Origin: Pseudarthrobacter sulfonivorans
GTDB lineage: Bacteria; Actinomycetota; Actinomycetes; Actinomycetales; Micrococcaceae
Reading direction: 5' to 3'
Length of the DNA: 64,000 bases
NCBI RefSeq assembly: GCF_001484605.1
Contig: NZ_CP013747.1
Coordinates: 1,240,001-1,304,000 of the forward strand
Below the pieces are notes generated by a model that was not told where the DNA came from, did no database searches, and saw nothing but the letters and a program-made list of their open reading frames with translations. Positions within the stretch are counted from its first letter, which is position 1, and each line of letters starts with the position of its first letter. This document shows, one piece after another, positions 15,122 through 23,828 of this stretch. The translations under genes were made by a program, and so were the position numbers.

Positions 15122-16333
15122 TCAGCTGAGGTATCCGTTCGGGTTGAGGACGTACTTGGTGGCCGCTCCGGCGTCGAACTCGGCATAGCCCCTGGGCGCA
15201 TCCTCCAGGGTGATCGCCTTCGCGTTCACGTTCTTGGCGATGCTCACCTTGTCATGCAGGATGGCCATCATCAGTTGCCGGTTGTACTTCATCACCGGGC
15301 ATTGTCCGGTGGTGAAGCTGAGCGACTTGGCCCAGCCGGTGCCCAGGCTCAGGCTCAGCGCACCCTTCTTGGCAGCTTCGTCTACGCCTCCCGGATCGCC
15401 GGTGACGTACAGCCCGGGAATGCCCAGCGCACCGCCGGCCGCGGTGACTTCCATCAGCGAGTTCAGCACCGTGGCAGGTGCCTCCTTGGCGTCATGGCCG
15501 TGGCCGCGCGCTTCGAAGCCCACCGCGTCCACGCCGCAGTCCACTTCCGGGACGCCCAGGATCTGCTCGATCTGCTCCGCGGGGCCACCCTCCGCGAGGT
15601 CAATCGTTTCGCACCCAAAGCTGCGCGCCTGCGCCAGCCGGTCGGCGTTCAAGTCCCCCACGATCACGACGGCGGCACCCAGCAAGTGCGCGCTGGTGGC
15701 CGCTGCGAGGCCAACAGGCCCGGCGCCGGCCACATACACTGTGGAGCCGACGCCCACCCCGGCCGTCACGGCGCCGTGGAAGCCGGTGGGGAAAATGTCC
15801 GACAGCATGGTCAGGTCCATGATCTTTTCCAGGGCCTGGTCCTTGTCCGGAAACTTCAGCAGGTTCCAGTCTGCGTACGGGACCAGCACATAGTTGGCCT
15901 GGCCGCCCACCCAGCCGCCCATATCCACATAACCGTAGGCGCTGCCGGGGCGGTCCGGATTAACGTTCAGGCAGATGCCGGTCTTGCGTTCCTTGCAGTT
16001 CCGGCAGCGGCCGCAGGCGATGTTGAAGGGCACCGAACAGATGTCCCCCACTTTGATGAACTCGACGCCGGGACCAACCTCCACCACCTCGCCGGTGATC
16101 TCGTGCCCCAGCACCAGGTTGGGCGGCGCCGTGGTGCGCCCGCGGACCATGTGCTGGTCCGAACCGCAGATGTTGGTGGCCACGGTTTTCAGGATGACCC
16201 CGTGGGGTACTGTGCGCCCCACGTTCGCCGGATTCACGCCCGGGCCGTCTTGGAGTTCGAAGCTTGGATAGTCGATGTCGATCAGTTCGACCTTGCCCGG
16301 TTCTTTGTAGGCAACGGCTTTGTTCCCAGTCAT
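15122..16333 (-). CDS. fdhA: Formaldehyde dehydrogenase, glutathione-independent
   Basis: 403 residues, the length of Pseudomonas putida-type formaldehyde dehydrogenase, a zinc-containing medium-chain dehydrogenase that oxidises formaldehyde to formate with tightly bound NAD+. Catalytic zinc ligands are visible in ATNICGSDQHMV and LVLGHEITGE, structural zinc ligands in CGRCRNCKERKTGIC, and the Rossmann loop in VAGAGPVGLAAA. ATG 16333 follows AGGAG at good spacing; an upstream extension to 16387 is unlikely. In Arthrobacter such genes work with one-carbon and methylated-amine degradation; no partner genes are adjacent. Confidence 0.9.
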   Translation of the reverse strand: MTGNKAVAYKEPGKVELIDIDYPSFELQDGPGVNPANVGRTVPHGVILKTVATNICGSDQHMVRGRTTAPPNLVLGHEITGEVVEVGPGVEFIKVGDICSVPFNIACGRCRNCKERKTGICLNVNPDRPGSAYGYVDMGGWVGGQANYVLVPYADWNLLKFPDKDQALEKIMDLTMLSDIFPTGFHGAVTAGVGVGSTVYVAGAGPVGLAAATSAHLLGAAVVIVGDLNADRLAQARSFGCETIDLAEGGPAEQIEQILGVPEVDCGVDAVGFEARGHGHDAKEAPATVLNSLMEVTAAGGALGIPGLYVTGDPGGVDEAAKKGALSLSLGTGWAKSLSFTTGQCPVMKYNRQLMMAILHDKVSIAKNVNAKAITLEDAPRGYAEFDAGAATKYVLNPNGYLS

Positions 16334-16669
16334 CAGTGCTCTCCTCTGGTCAGAACGGCGAAGCCCGGTGGGGCCGCCATGAATCATGAGTGTTGTGATG
16401 GACCCTCGCGTGCAGGGGGCCTGCCCGTGGCTTGAGCAGCTGGATGTTTTCCTGGCGTTGGGGGTCCGGCCAGTCTAGGCATGCCGGCCCGAAGGGTCCA
16501 TAGCCCGAACCCCCTATTTGCTCCCCTGCCGGGGGCCGTCTGGCCTGGCGGAATTCAGGCCGCCAGCCGGACCGGTGCGGGCATGCAGTGGTTCCGAATT
16601 GACCTCGACTAAGCCCCCGCAGACCGCTAAAGTTCCCGCATCTGTCCCGTACACTTCTTGGAGGCCACA
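16334..16669. other. Divergent intergenic region fdhA / carboxypeptidase
   Basis: About 335 bp with no coding signal. It holds the promoters of both genes. A GGGTCC-centred block occurs twice (near 16465 and 16494), the second followed by ATAGCCCGAACCCCC; this G/C-rich block upstream of fdhA may be a regulator site, but no clean palindrome is present. Confidence 0.35.
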
Positions 16670-17347
16670 GTGTTTAGAAGAATCAGCAGGATGACAGGTG
16701 CCGTGGCGGGGCTGGTGCTCTCGCTCGGCCTGATCGCGCCGTCGGTGCCGGCAGTCGCCGCGACGAACTACGACATCGATTCCGCCTCCAGCCAGCAGGT
16801 GGTGGTCAACAAGCACCGGGCACTGAACCCGGCCTCATATGTGCCGGCGACACTGGTCAGGGTCCAAGGCGAACGGCTGCGGGCTGAGGCCGCGGACGCC
16901 TACAAGCAGCTTGCCAAAGCCGCCAAGGCGGACGGAGTGAACATCATGCCGATCAGCGGCTACCGTTCGTTCAGCCAGCAGGCCAGCCTCTATGACAGCT
17001 ATGTGCGCCAGTACGGACAGACGACGGCCGATACCCTTGCCGCCAGGCCCGGACACAGCGAACACCAGACCGGCCTGGCAATGGACATCGGCAACGCCAG
17101 CGGAACCTGCGCCCTGCAAGCCTGCTTCGCAAGTACGCCGGCGGGCCAGTGGGCGGCCGAACACGGCCCGGAGCACGGATTCATCATCCGCTATCCGGCC
17201 GGGGCCGAGGACATCACCGGATACACCTACGAGCCATGGCACCTGCGCTATGTGGGAAAGGCGCTCGCCCTGGACATGCAAACCAGGCAAATGGCCACAC
17301 TGGAGCAATACTTCGAGCTCGAAGCGGCTCCGGATTACCTTCCCTGA
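16670..17347 (+). CDS. Secreted D-alanyl-D-alanine carboxypeptidase, VanY/M15B family
   Basis: 225 residues. Sec signal peptide (GAVAGLVLSLGLIAPSVPAV, cleavage near AVAA), then an M15B peptidase domain with MPISGYRSFSQQ, the zinc motif SEHQTGLAMDI (His and Asp ligands) and YEPWHLRYVG (catalytic Glu and His ligand). Trims the terminal D-Ala of peptidoglycan stem peptides outside the cell. GTG 16670 is chosen for its GGAGG six bases upstream; a TTG at 16658 is the alternative. Confidence 0.9.
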   Translation: MFRRISRMTGAVAGLVLSLGLIAPSVPAVAATNYDIDSASSQQVVVNKHRALNPASYVPATLVRVQGERLRAEAADAYKQLAKAAKADGVNIMPISGYRSFSQQASLYDSYVRQYGQTTADTLAARPGHSEHQTGLAMDIGNASGTCALQACFASTPAGQWAAEHGPEHGFIIRYPAGAEDITGYTYEPWHLRYVGKALALDMQTRQMATLEQYFELEAAPDYLP

Positions 17348-17357
17348 GGTCCAGCCT

Positions 17358-18125
17358 TCACAGCACCTTTGAGAGGAACGCCTTGGTCCGGTCCTGCTGG
17401 GGATTGCCCAGCAGCTCGCGCGGCGGGCCCGACTCGACCACCACGCCGCCGTCCATAAAGGCGATGGAGTCCGCCACTTCGCGGGCAAAGCCCATCTCGT
17501 GGGTCACCACGATCATGGTCATGCCGCTCGTGGCCAGTTCCTTCATAACGTCCAGCACCTCACCCACCAGCTCCGGGTCCAGGGCACTGGTCGGTTCGTC
17601 GAAGAGCATCAGCTTCGGATCCATGGCCAGCGCCCGGGCGATGGCCACTCGCTGCTGCTGCCCGCCGGACAGGTGCGCCGGGTAGTGATCCGCCTTGTCC
17701 CCGAGCCCGACGCGCTCCATCAGCTCCCTGGCGCGCAGGGTGGCTTTGGCCTTCGGAATGCGTTTGACCCGCATCGGCGCCTGGATAATGTTTTCCAGCG
17801 CGGTCATGTGCGGAAAGAGATTAAAGCGCTGGAACACCATGCCGATGTCGCGGCGCTGGAGCGCTGCTTCCTTGGGCTTGAGCTCATGGAGCTTGTCGCC
17901 CTTTTGCCGGTAACCCACCAGCTGCCCCTCCACGAAGAGGCGGCCGGCGTCGATCTTTTCAAGGTGGTTGATACAGCGGAGGAACGTGGACTTGCCGGAG
18001 CCGCTGGGCCCCACGATGCACAGCACCTCGCCGGCCTGGACTTCCAGGCTGATGCTGCGCAGCACGTTGTTGGAACCGAAGCTCTTGGAGATCCGGTCCG
18101 CGGTCACCATCGGAGTAGCGCTCAT
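17358..18125 (-). CDS. Polar amino acid ABC transporter ATP-binding protein
   Basis: 255 residues, full-length GlnQ/HisP-type ATPase: Walker [20 protein letters not shown]-loop [12 protein letters not shown], signature [15 protein letters not shown], Walker [16 protein letters not shown]-loop VVTHEM. It energises amino acid import through the permease encoded directly upstream, with which it shares a 4-bp overlap. Last gene of the three-gene operon SBP-permease-ATPase. Similar ATPases serve glutamine, arginine or cystine systems; the substrate is not fixed by sequence. Confidence 0.93.
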   Translation of the reverse strand: MSATPMVTADRISKSFGSNNVLRSISLEVQAGEVLCIVGPSGSGKSTFLRCINHLEKIDAGRLFVEGQLVGYRQKGDKLHELKPKEAALQRRDIGMVFQRFNLFPHMTALENIIQAPMRVKRIPKAKATLRARELMERVGLGDKADHYPAHLSGGQQQRVAIARALAMDPKLMLFDEPTSALDPELVGEVLDVMKELATSGMTMIVVTHEMGFAREVADSIAFMDGGVVVESGPPRELLGNPQQDRTKAFLSKVL

Positions 18126-19105
18126 CCCTTGCCTCCCAAATCATTGCCCATTGGCGCAGCAGTCACTGCCGCCGCCCCAGGATCACTTTCCGACGCCGGT
18201 CCCGCCTGCCGTCGTCCCGTTCCGCGGGAGAAGCGCTTCTCGATGAAGTGCTGCCCCACCATCAGGACAGACGTGAACAGGAGGTACCAGATCGATGCCA
18301 CGATGAGCAGCGGAACCGGGGTGAACGTCACGGCGGAGATGCCGCGGGACACGCCGTAGAGGTCGATGCTGAGGGGAATGGCCGCCACGAGGGAGGTGGT
18401 TTTGAGCATGGAGATCACCTCATTGCCGGTGGGCGGAATGATGATCTTCATGGCCTGCGGAACCACCACGTAACGCATGGTCTGGCCCCACGACATGGCG
18501 AGCGCCGTCGACGCCTCCTCCTGGCCCTCATCCACGGACAGCAGTCCGGCGCGGACAATCTCGGACATGTAGGCGGCCTCATTCAGCGCCAGTCCGATCA
18601 CCGCCGTGATGTAGAGGTTGGTGAACACGTCGTTGGGAATGGTGATCCACGGCGTCATGAACGGTATCCCGATGGTGAACACCGGGTAGATGAGCGCCAC
18701 GATGCCCCAGAACACCAGCTGGACGTAGACCGGGGTCCCGCGGAAGATCCACAGATACAGCCAGGCGATGCTCTTGACCACCGGATTCGGCGAGAGCCGC
18801 ATGATGGCCAGGAGCAGCCCCAGGACGATGGCGCCGATCATGGCGTAGATGGTGAGCGTCAGGGTCACCCAGGCCGCCTGGCTGATCCGGCGGTCAAAGA
18901 GGTACTTGCCCACCTCCGCCCAGCCGTAGTCGGGCCGCTGCGAGGCATCCACGACGAACAGCGCCAGCAGGAACACGAGGACGACGGCGATCGAGATCCG
19001 CCAGGGGTGGCGCAGGGGAACCGCCACAATGGCGTCCCCCTGCGCGTCAGTTCCGCCGGTTGCGGGGTTGGGCCGCGCCACGGCGGCGTGTTTGGGAAGA
19101 GTCAC
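18122..19105 (-). CDS. Polar amino acid ABC transporter permease
   Basis: 327 residues, longer than the usual 220-250 because of an N-terminal extension (about 90 residues) with an extra membrane segment ([19 protein letters not shown]). The HisM/GlnP core contains the EAA loop as [20 protein letters not shown] followed by QEEASTAL. One gene probably provides both halves of a homodimeric pore. Starts 6 bp after the substrate-binding protein gene. Confidence 0.92.
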   Translation of the reverse strand: MTLPKHAAVARPNPATGGTDAQGDAIVAVPLRHPWRISIAVVLVFLLALFVVDASQRPDYGWAEVGKYLFDRRISQAAWVTLTLTIYAMIGAIVLGLLLAIMRLSPNPVVKSIAWLYLWIFRGTPVYVQLVFWGIVALIYPVFTIGIPFMTPWITIPNDVFTNLYITAVIGLALNEAAYMSEIVRAGLLSVDEGQEEASTALAMSWGQTMRYVVVPQAMKIIIPPTGNEVISMLKTTSLVAAIPLSIDLYGVSRGISAVTFTPVPLLIVASIWYLLFTSVLMVGQHFIEKRFSRGTGRRQAGPASESDPGAAAVTAAPMGNDLGGKG

Positions 19106-19111
19106 GGCTGG

Positions 19112-20014
19112 TTACTTGGCCGACGACGCCACGTTGAGCGCCGCCGTCTTCACGCCGCCGCTTTCCACGCCCCACTTGGACAGGATCCTGTTGTAGGTTC
19201 CGTCGTCGATCAGTGCCTGCAGTGCCTTCTGCAGCACCGGAGTGAATGCGCTCCCCTTGTCCACCGGAATCCCGTAGGGCGCCACTTCAAAGGCATCCCC
19301 GGCGGTCTGCAGCTTCTCCTTCGTCTGCGAGATTGCGTACAGGGTCACCGGCGAATCGGCGCTCATCGCGTCCACCTGGCCCACCACCAGCGCGTTGGTC
19401 GCCTGGTCCTGCGCGTCGTACTTGAAGATTTCAATGGCGGGTTTGCCCGCATCCGTGCACGCCTTGGACTTGGCCGGCACCTCGTGGGTGTCCTCATACG
19501 TGGTGGCCTGGACGGCAACCTTGAGTCCGCAGGCGTTGTCCGGGTCCACGGTCTTGCCCTTCGGCGCCGCCCACTGGATGCCCGCCGAGTAATAGTTCAC
19601 GAAATCCACCTGCTTTTCGCGTTCCAGCGTGTCGGTGAACGACGACATGCCCATGTCGTCCTTGCCCGCCTTGACGGACGGGAGAATGTTGTCGAACGTG
19701 CCGATATCAAAGTTGACCTTCAGCCCGAGCGAGGCACCCAACGCATTGGTGAGGTCCACCGACCAGCCTGCAGGGGCGCCGTTGCCATCCTTGAATTCGT
19801 TGGGCGGGTAATTGTTGGCCATGCCCACATTCAGGACGCCCGCGGATTTCATTTTCTCCGGCAGCAAAGCCGCAAGTTCCTCATTCTTCTGGACTGCGGT
19901 GTCCGCGGAAGAAGACGCTTTATCCGCCGCCGCCGGGGCGCTGTTGTCCACACAACCCGACAGCATAAGTGCTGTTGCAGCGGTCAGGGCAGGGATTAGA
20001 TAGCGGTTGCGCAT
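19112..20014 (-). CDS. Polar amino acid ABC transporter substrate-binding lipoprotein
   Basis: 300 residues. Lipoprotein signal (ALTAATALMLSGCVDN, Cys at about residue 21), then a two-lobed SBP_bac_3 fold: GVLNVGMANNYPPNEFKDGN, GWSVDLTNALGASLGL, DDMGMSSFTDTLEREKQVDF. Extracytoplasmic receptor for an amino acid, first gene of the operon 20014-17358. Ligand class inferred from the family. Confidence 0.92.
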   Translation of the reverse strand: MRNRYLIPALTAATALMLSGCVDNSAPAAADKASSSADTAVQKNEELAALLPEKMKSAGVLNVGMANNYPPNEFKDGNGAPAGWSVDLTNALGASLGLKVNFDIGTFDNILPSVKAGKDDMGMSSFTDTLEREKQVDFVNYYSAGIQWAAPKGKTVDPDNACGLKVAVQATTYEDTHEVPAKSKACTDAGKPAIEIFKYDAQDQATNALVVGQVDAMSADSPVTLYAISQTKEKLQTAGDAFEVAPYGIPVDKGSAFTPVLQKALQALIDDGTYNRILSKWGVESGGVKTAALNVASSAK

Positions 20015-20097
20015 TGGATCCTTAGGTGTTTTGAAGATGAAGGTCCGGCACCGCGAAGATTGTGCGATTCCTCGGGATTGCGAAATCAGTGAGGAAT

Positions 20098-20232
20098 TCA
20101 GTGGGGCGGCATGGCACCCGTCAATCGGACCGCATTCCGTAAGTCACGGATAGCTTCCGGGCCTCTGGCCTTCAACTCGGAGATAGTGGATGCGCCTACC
20201 AGCGTCATGCTAGGCGCAATTCGTTGGAGAAA
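20098..20232 (-). pseudogene. Possible C-terminal relic of an FMN-dependent hydroxyacid oxidase
   Basis: Minus-strand frame ending in TGA at 20098-20100 reads FLQRIAPSMTLVGASTISEL then KARGPEAIRDLRNAV. The MTLxGAxxISEL pattern resembles the end of LldD-like FMN hydroxyacid dehydrogenases. The rest of the gene is absent; upstream in this frame the reading is unrelated. An internal ATG at 20208 gives a 36-residue ORF, unlikely to be a real gene. Short match, so low confidence. Confidence 0.3.
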
Positions 20233-20274
20233 AGGCCAAAGACACGGCTCGCCCCCGGAATGCGCCGGCCCCAG

Positions 20275-21222
20275 CTACCGCCCGGCGGCCCCGCCCAGCA
20301 CCACGTTCACCGGTTCTCGCCCGGCCTGCAGCAACCCGATCTGCTTCCGGATCAGCCGCGCCACCCGCGGCAGCATGGCCGAGCTCGCTCCGCCCACGTG
20401 CGGGGTGATCAGGACTCCGGGCACGGTCCACAGCGGATGATCGCGCGGCAGCGGTTCCGGGTCCGTCACGTCCAGGGCGGCCCGGAGCCTGCCGGACGAC
20501 GTCTCGTGCAGCAGGGCCTCGGTATCCGCCACCGGCCCGCGGGCCACGTTCACCAGCAGTGCGCCGTCCGGCATAGCCGCCAGGAACCGGGCGTCAACCA
20601 GGTGCCGGGTCTGCTCGCTCAGCGGAACGCTGACCACCACAATGTCGTGCAGCGGCAGCTGCTCATACAGGGAATCAATCCCGTGGATCCGGCCGCGCTC
20701 ATCGTCGCGGCCGCGGCTGGCCAGCCGGGTCACCTCGGTCTCGAACGGCAGCAGCCGGGCCTCAATCGCCTTCCCCACTCCCCCATAACCCACCAGGAGT
20801 ACCCGCCTGTCGGCCAGGCTGGGGCGCTCGCGGTGGTCCCAGGTCCCCGTCGCCGCATGCCGCACAAAGTCCGGGATCCCCCGCTGGCTGGCGATGATCA
20901 TGCCCAACGCAAGTTCCGCCGTCGACGTCTCATGCACTCCGGCCGCGTTGGCGAAAAGGCACCCCGCGGGCAGAACCGCCGCGACGCCGTCGTACCCGAT
21001 CAGCTGGCTCTGCACCAGGCGGACATCCACGGAGTCCAACGCAGCCAGCGCCCCTACCCCGCCCATGTAGGGCGGCACCACAATGTCGAACTGGTCCGCC
21101 GGCGCCGGGCCGGTCAGGTCCCACAGGAAGAGTTCGACGCCGGCGGACGGCTCGAGCGCGTCCACCAGGTTCTGGCTGGGCAGACTCACCCGTAGTTTCG
21201 GTGATGCGGGCAAACCGGACAT
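20275..21222 (-). CDS. D-2-hydroxyacid dehydrogenase (NAD(P)-dependent)
   Basis: 315 residues. NAD-binding fold with VLLVGYGGVGKAIEARLLPF (G-x-G-x-x-G near residue 145), the catalytic Arg region VNVARGPVADTEAL, Glu in DVTDPEPLPRDHPLW and the catalytic His in LITPHVGGAS. The family reduces 2-keto acids or oxidises D-2-hydroxy acids (glyoxylate/hydroxypyruvate or phosphoglycerate type); the specific acid is not clear. Followed on the same strand by a possible hydroxyacid oxidase relic; a cupin gene lies 45 bp upstream. Confidence 0.88.
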   Translation of the reverse strand: MSGLPASPKLRVSLPSQNLVDALEPSAGVELFLWDLTGPAPADQFDIVVPPYMGGVGALAALDSVDVRLVQSQLIGYDGVAAVLPAGCLFANAAGVHETSTAELALGMIIASQRGIPDFVRHAATGTWDHRERPSLADRRVLLVGYGGVGKAIEARLLPFETEVTRLASRGRDDERGRIHGIDSLYEQLPLHDIVVVSVPLSEQTRHLVDARFLAAMPDGALLVNVARGPVADTEALLHETSSGRLRAALDVTDPEPLPRDHPLWTVPGVLITPHVGGASSAMLPRVARLIRKQIGLLQAGREPVNVVLGGAAGR

Positions 21223-21267
21223 GGTTGCTCCTTCTCTCGACTTCCCTGCCAGTTAACCAGCCCCGCG

Positions 21268-21603
21268 CTACCGGTCGGTCTTGACCACCGTGAACAGCAC
21301 CGCCGAGTCCTCTTCCGCTTCCAGGCTGTGCAGCCCGTCCGGCACGATCAGGAGATCCCCGGCCTTGCCCTGCCACGACTCCCCGCCAGCCCGCAGCCAG
21401 ACCGATCCCTTCAGCACGTAGACCGTGGCCTCGCCCGGGTTCTGGTGCTCGCTGAGCTGCGTGCCGGCACGGAATGCCATAACAGTCTGGCGCAGTCTCT
21501 TCTCATGCCCGCCGAACGCTGTATCGGCTGCCCGCCCGCTGGGCGCCGCAACAGCGGCAGCGATCTGCTGGCGGGCCAAAGCCTCAATCGATATTTTTTG
21601 CAT
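21268..21603 (-). CDS. Small cupin-domain protein
   Basis: 111 residues with a single cupin barrel: motif 1 GTQLSEHQNPGEATVYVLKG and motif 2 AGDLLIVPDGLHSLEAEED, retaining the His/Glu/His metal-ligand pattern. Similar proteins act as sensors or small dioxygenase-like proteins; no specific function can be read. Same strand and close to the hydroxyacid dehydrogenase (45 bp), possibly co-transcribed. Confidence 0.82.
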   Translation of the reverse strand: MQKISIEALARQQIAAAVAAPSGRAADTAFGGHEKRLRQTVMAFRAGTQLSEHQNPGEATVYVLKGSVWLRAGGESWQGKAGDLLIVPDGLHSLEAEEDSAVLFTVVKTDR

Positions 21604-21660
21604 GACGCCACCGTACCCACGATTGCCTGCGTTGCCGAGGGCCGTTCATCCGTCATCGAA

Positions 21661-22317
21661 TCATTTTCCAGCCGGGGCCGGGCTGGCCAGGAGCATCCCG
21701 GGAAGGACATCGCACAGCCATGCCATGATCTGGTCGTGGCTCCAGCCACGCTCCGTGGCGAGCAGGTTGTAGGTGCTGTCGCCATAAACGGTGATGAACG
21801 CGTCGGTCAGCTCGTCGAATGACCGGTCATCCCGGAGCGGCCCCTTAGCCGCCAGCATCCCCAAGACCTGGCCGAACCCGTCCCGCCGGAGGTTCTCATG
21901 GTACTGGTGGGTCCTGCGCACTTCATCGTCGGTGAGGGCGGCCGCGCGGAGTACTTCGGAGATGGCTGCGGCGCGGGCAAAAACCTCACCGGCGCCACGA
22001 ATGAAGATCCGCAGAGCCTCCACCGCGCCGGGCTCCGCCGTCATTGACGCCCACCAAGGCTGGGCCTGCGGCGGGCGGGGATCCTCTTCACCCAGGACCG
22101 CGGCATCAATGACGGCACTGATCAGTTCGGGCTTTGTATGGAACACGAAGTACACGGTCTGCGAGGCCACTCCAGCACGGGCTGCGATGCCCGCCATGGT
22201 GGCGCCATGGAACCCGCGGGCAATAAATTCCTGGTGCGCCGCCTGAATGATCTTGCGCCTTGTGGCGTCCGCCTTCTTCCTGCGGATGCTCTTGACGGGT
22301 GGTGTCTCCGGGTCCAT
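21661..22317 (-). CDS. TetR-family transcriptional repressor
   Basis: 218 residues. N-terminal HTH (KIIQAAHQEFIARGFHGATM, AGIAARAGVASQTVYFVFHT) and a helical C-terminal ligand domain. Divergent from the membrane protein gene at 22376; the 58-bp spacer contains a 22-bp imperfect palindrome, so it probably represses that gene and itself. Ligand unknown. Confidence 0.88.
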   Translation of the reverse strand: MDPETPPVKSIRRKKADATRRKIIQAAHQEFIARGFHGATMAGIAARAGVASQTVYFVFHTKPELISAVIDAAVLGEEDPRPPQAQPWWASMTAEPGAVEALRIFIRGAGEVFARAAAISEVLRAAALTDDEVRRTHQYHENLRRDGFGQVLGMLAAKGPLRDDRSFDELTDAFITVYGDSTYNLLATERGWSHDQIMAWLCDVLPGMLLASPAPAGK

Positions 22318-22323
22318 ATTTAG

Positions 22324-22345
22324 AGTATCTCACTAGAGCGTTACT
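22324..22345. promoter_or_regulatory. Candidate TetR operator
   Basis: Imperfect 22-bp palindrome beginning AGTATCTCACT and ending AGAGCGTTACT, 16 of 22 positions symmetric, centred on CT|AG. It lies between the divergent TetR gene (start 22317) and the membrane protein gene (start 22376). Confidence 0.5.
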
Positions 22346-22375
22346 TCAGTTAAATTCATGGACAAGGAATGTGTC

Positions 22376-23068
22376 ATGAAAACGCAGAACCCGCACTCCT
22401 TCATCACTATCCGAGCCGCTGGCATGCTCTGCTTTTGGGCCGGGGTTTTGGGTGCAGCCTCGGGTCTCCTTTTAGCCTTCGTCCAGCCCGCCGTACCTGA
22501 AAATCAATGGAGTTACCCGCTTAACGTCACGGCCTTCTCCGCCATTCAGGTGTGGTTCTCCCTGCAGCATGTGGGCCTCCTACTCGGCCTTCTTGCCCTG
22601 GGGTGGACCGGAGTTCTGGGCCAAAGCACTCTTGCACGCATCGGACATCCCGTTGCCGTCGCCTCCATGCTCGGGTTCGCAGTGACGGAACTAGCGGCCA
22701 TTTTGGCCGCCAACGACACCAAGGACTCACCACTCGTAGGTCTCCTCGGCGCATCATATGGCGTCTTCAGCCTGCTGCTCGGTGCCGCACTGGTGGTGGA
22801 GGGCATCGCGGTTCTGCGGGCCAGAGTCTGGCAAGGCTGGCGGCGCTGGATTCCGCTCGCACTGGGCGTGTGGGTCTTTGTGCCCATGCTCCCGGCCCTC
22901 GCACTGTCATTCACCGGCGCCAGATTCGCCATAGCCGGCTGGATGCTTCTCTTTGCGGCCCTGGGCTGGGCCCTGATGAGGCACGCCGAGGGCACCGCGC
23001 GGAAAAACCCGGAGCCCGGGCCGGAAGGCCGGGGCCAACGCTCTTCCTTGCCCAATCCGGCACCGTAA
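22376..23068 (+). CDS. Hypothetical six-TM membrane protein, TetR-linked
   Basis: 230 residues from ATG 22376, chosen because AAGGA precedes it; an in-frame ATG at 22358 is the alternative. About six hydrophobic segments (MLCFWAGVLGAASGLLLAFV through RFAIAGWMLLFAALGWALM) and a charged C-terminal tail. No family signature recognised. Position next to a divergent TetR gene suggests ligand-inducible expression; the following membrane protein gene is 22 bp downstream and probably in the same operon. Confidence 0.72.
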   Translation: MKTQNPHSFITIRAAGMLCFWAGVLGAASGLLLAFVQPAVPENQWSYPLNVTAFSAIQVWFSLQHVGLLLGLLALGWTGVLGQSTLARIGHPVAVASMLGFAVTELAAILAANDTKDSPLVGLLGASYGVFSLLLGAALVVEGIAVLRARVWQGWRRWIPLALGVWVFVPMLPALALSFTGARFAIAGWMLLFAALGWALMRHAEGTARKNPEPGPEGRGQRSSLPNPAP

Positions 23069-23090
23069 TGACGCAAATAATGAGGACCCC

Positions 23091-23729
23091 GTGAACACGC
23101 ATTTCTTTGCCACACCAAGCACGGCTCTCACAGCGGTTGGCGCGACATGCGGGATTGCCTGGGCCGCGGGTTTCCGGGCTTACATGGTGGAACTCGCGGG
23201 GCCGGCATCCACCTTCGACTGGTGGGGGACGTTCGGCGCGATCCTCCTGCCGGGAGCCATTGCGGGCGGCCTGCTGGGCTGGGCGGAAGCACTCCGGCGC
23301 ACCGGCGGCCGGCGCGGATGGCGCTGGCTCGCCCTTGCCCCACTCGCATTTGCCGTCGCCCCGATGCTGATGCCCGGTGCGGTTGCCGCCCTCCTGACCC
23401 AAGGTCTCGGCGGAGGAGCGATCGCCGTCGCCCTGATGGCGCTCGGCGGGGGCTACGCCCTCTCGCGTCGGGGCCCGCTGTGGAGCAGGCTGGTCGCCGG
23501 CCTCACCAGCGGAGCACTCCTCGCAGCGCTCGCGCTCACCGGCCCCGGAATCGCGGGCCCTGCGCTCGCCCTCACCGAACCGCGCGGCGCCTGGGTTGCC
23601 GTTTTGGCGACGTCCTTCGTTGTTGTGCTGGCCCTCGCGTCGTCGATCCCGCACCGGCCCGTCGTTACAGTCACGGATCAGGCCCCTTCAGCCCGGACCG
23701 TCCGGCCGGAATCCGGCGCGGCCCGGTAG
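23091..23729 (+). CDS. Hypothetical membrane protein
   Basis: 212 residues from GTG 23091. Six or so hydrophobic, Gly/Ala-rich segments (FGAILLPGAIAGGLLGWAEA; GAVAALLTQGLGGGAIAVAL) with a charged C-terminal tail. No catalytic or binding motif seen. Second gene of the TetR-linked pair; its function probably depends on the preceding membrane protein. Confidence 0.68.
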   Translation: MNTHFFATPSTALTAVGATCGIAWAAGFRAYMVELAGPASTFDWWGTFGAILLPGAIAGGLLGWAEALRRTGGRRGWRWLALAPLAFAVAPMLMPGAVAALLTQGLGGGAIAVALMALGGGYALSRRGPLWSRLVAGLTSGALLAALALTGPGIAGPALALTEPRGAWVAVLATSFVVVLALASSIPHRPVVTVTDQAPSARTVRPESGAAR

Positions 23730-23828
23730 CCCGCCTAGTGGGCGGTGGCACCCCGGATCCGGGTGAGGGATCCGGGGTCGGGGAGCGTCGTCGTCGTACG
23801 TTGTTATGAACAGCGCCGACGGCGTCGC

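Noticed and set aside
15113..16435. Long plus-strand frame opposite fdhA
   Set aside because: Antisense shadow of the formaldehyde dehydrogenase, no family similarity.
16385..16660. G/C-rich repeated GGGTCC blocks upstream of fdhA as a defined regulator site
   Set aside because: No clean palindrome or spacing was found; mentioned only as a description of the intergenic region.
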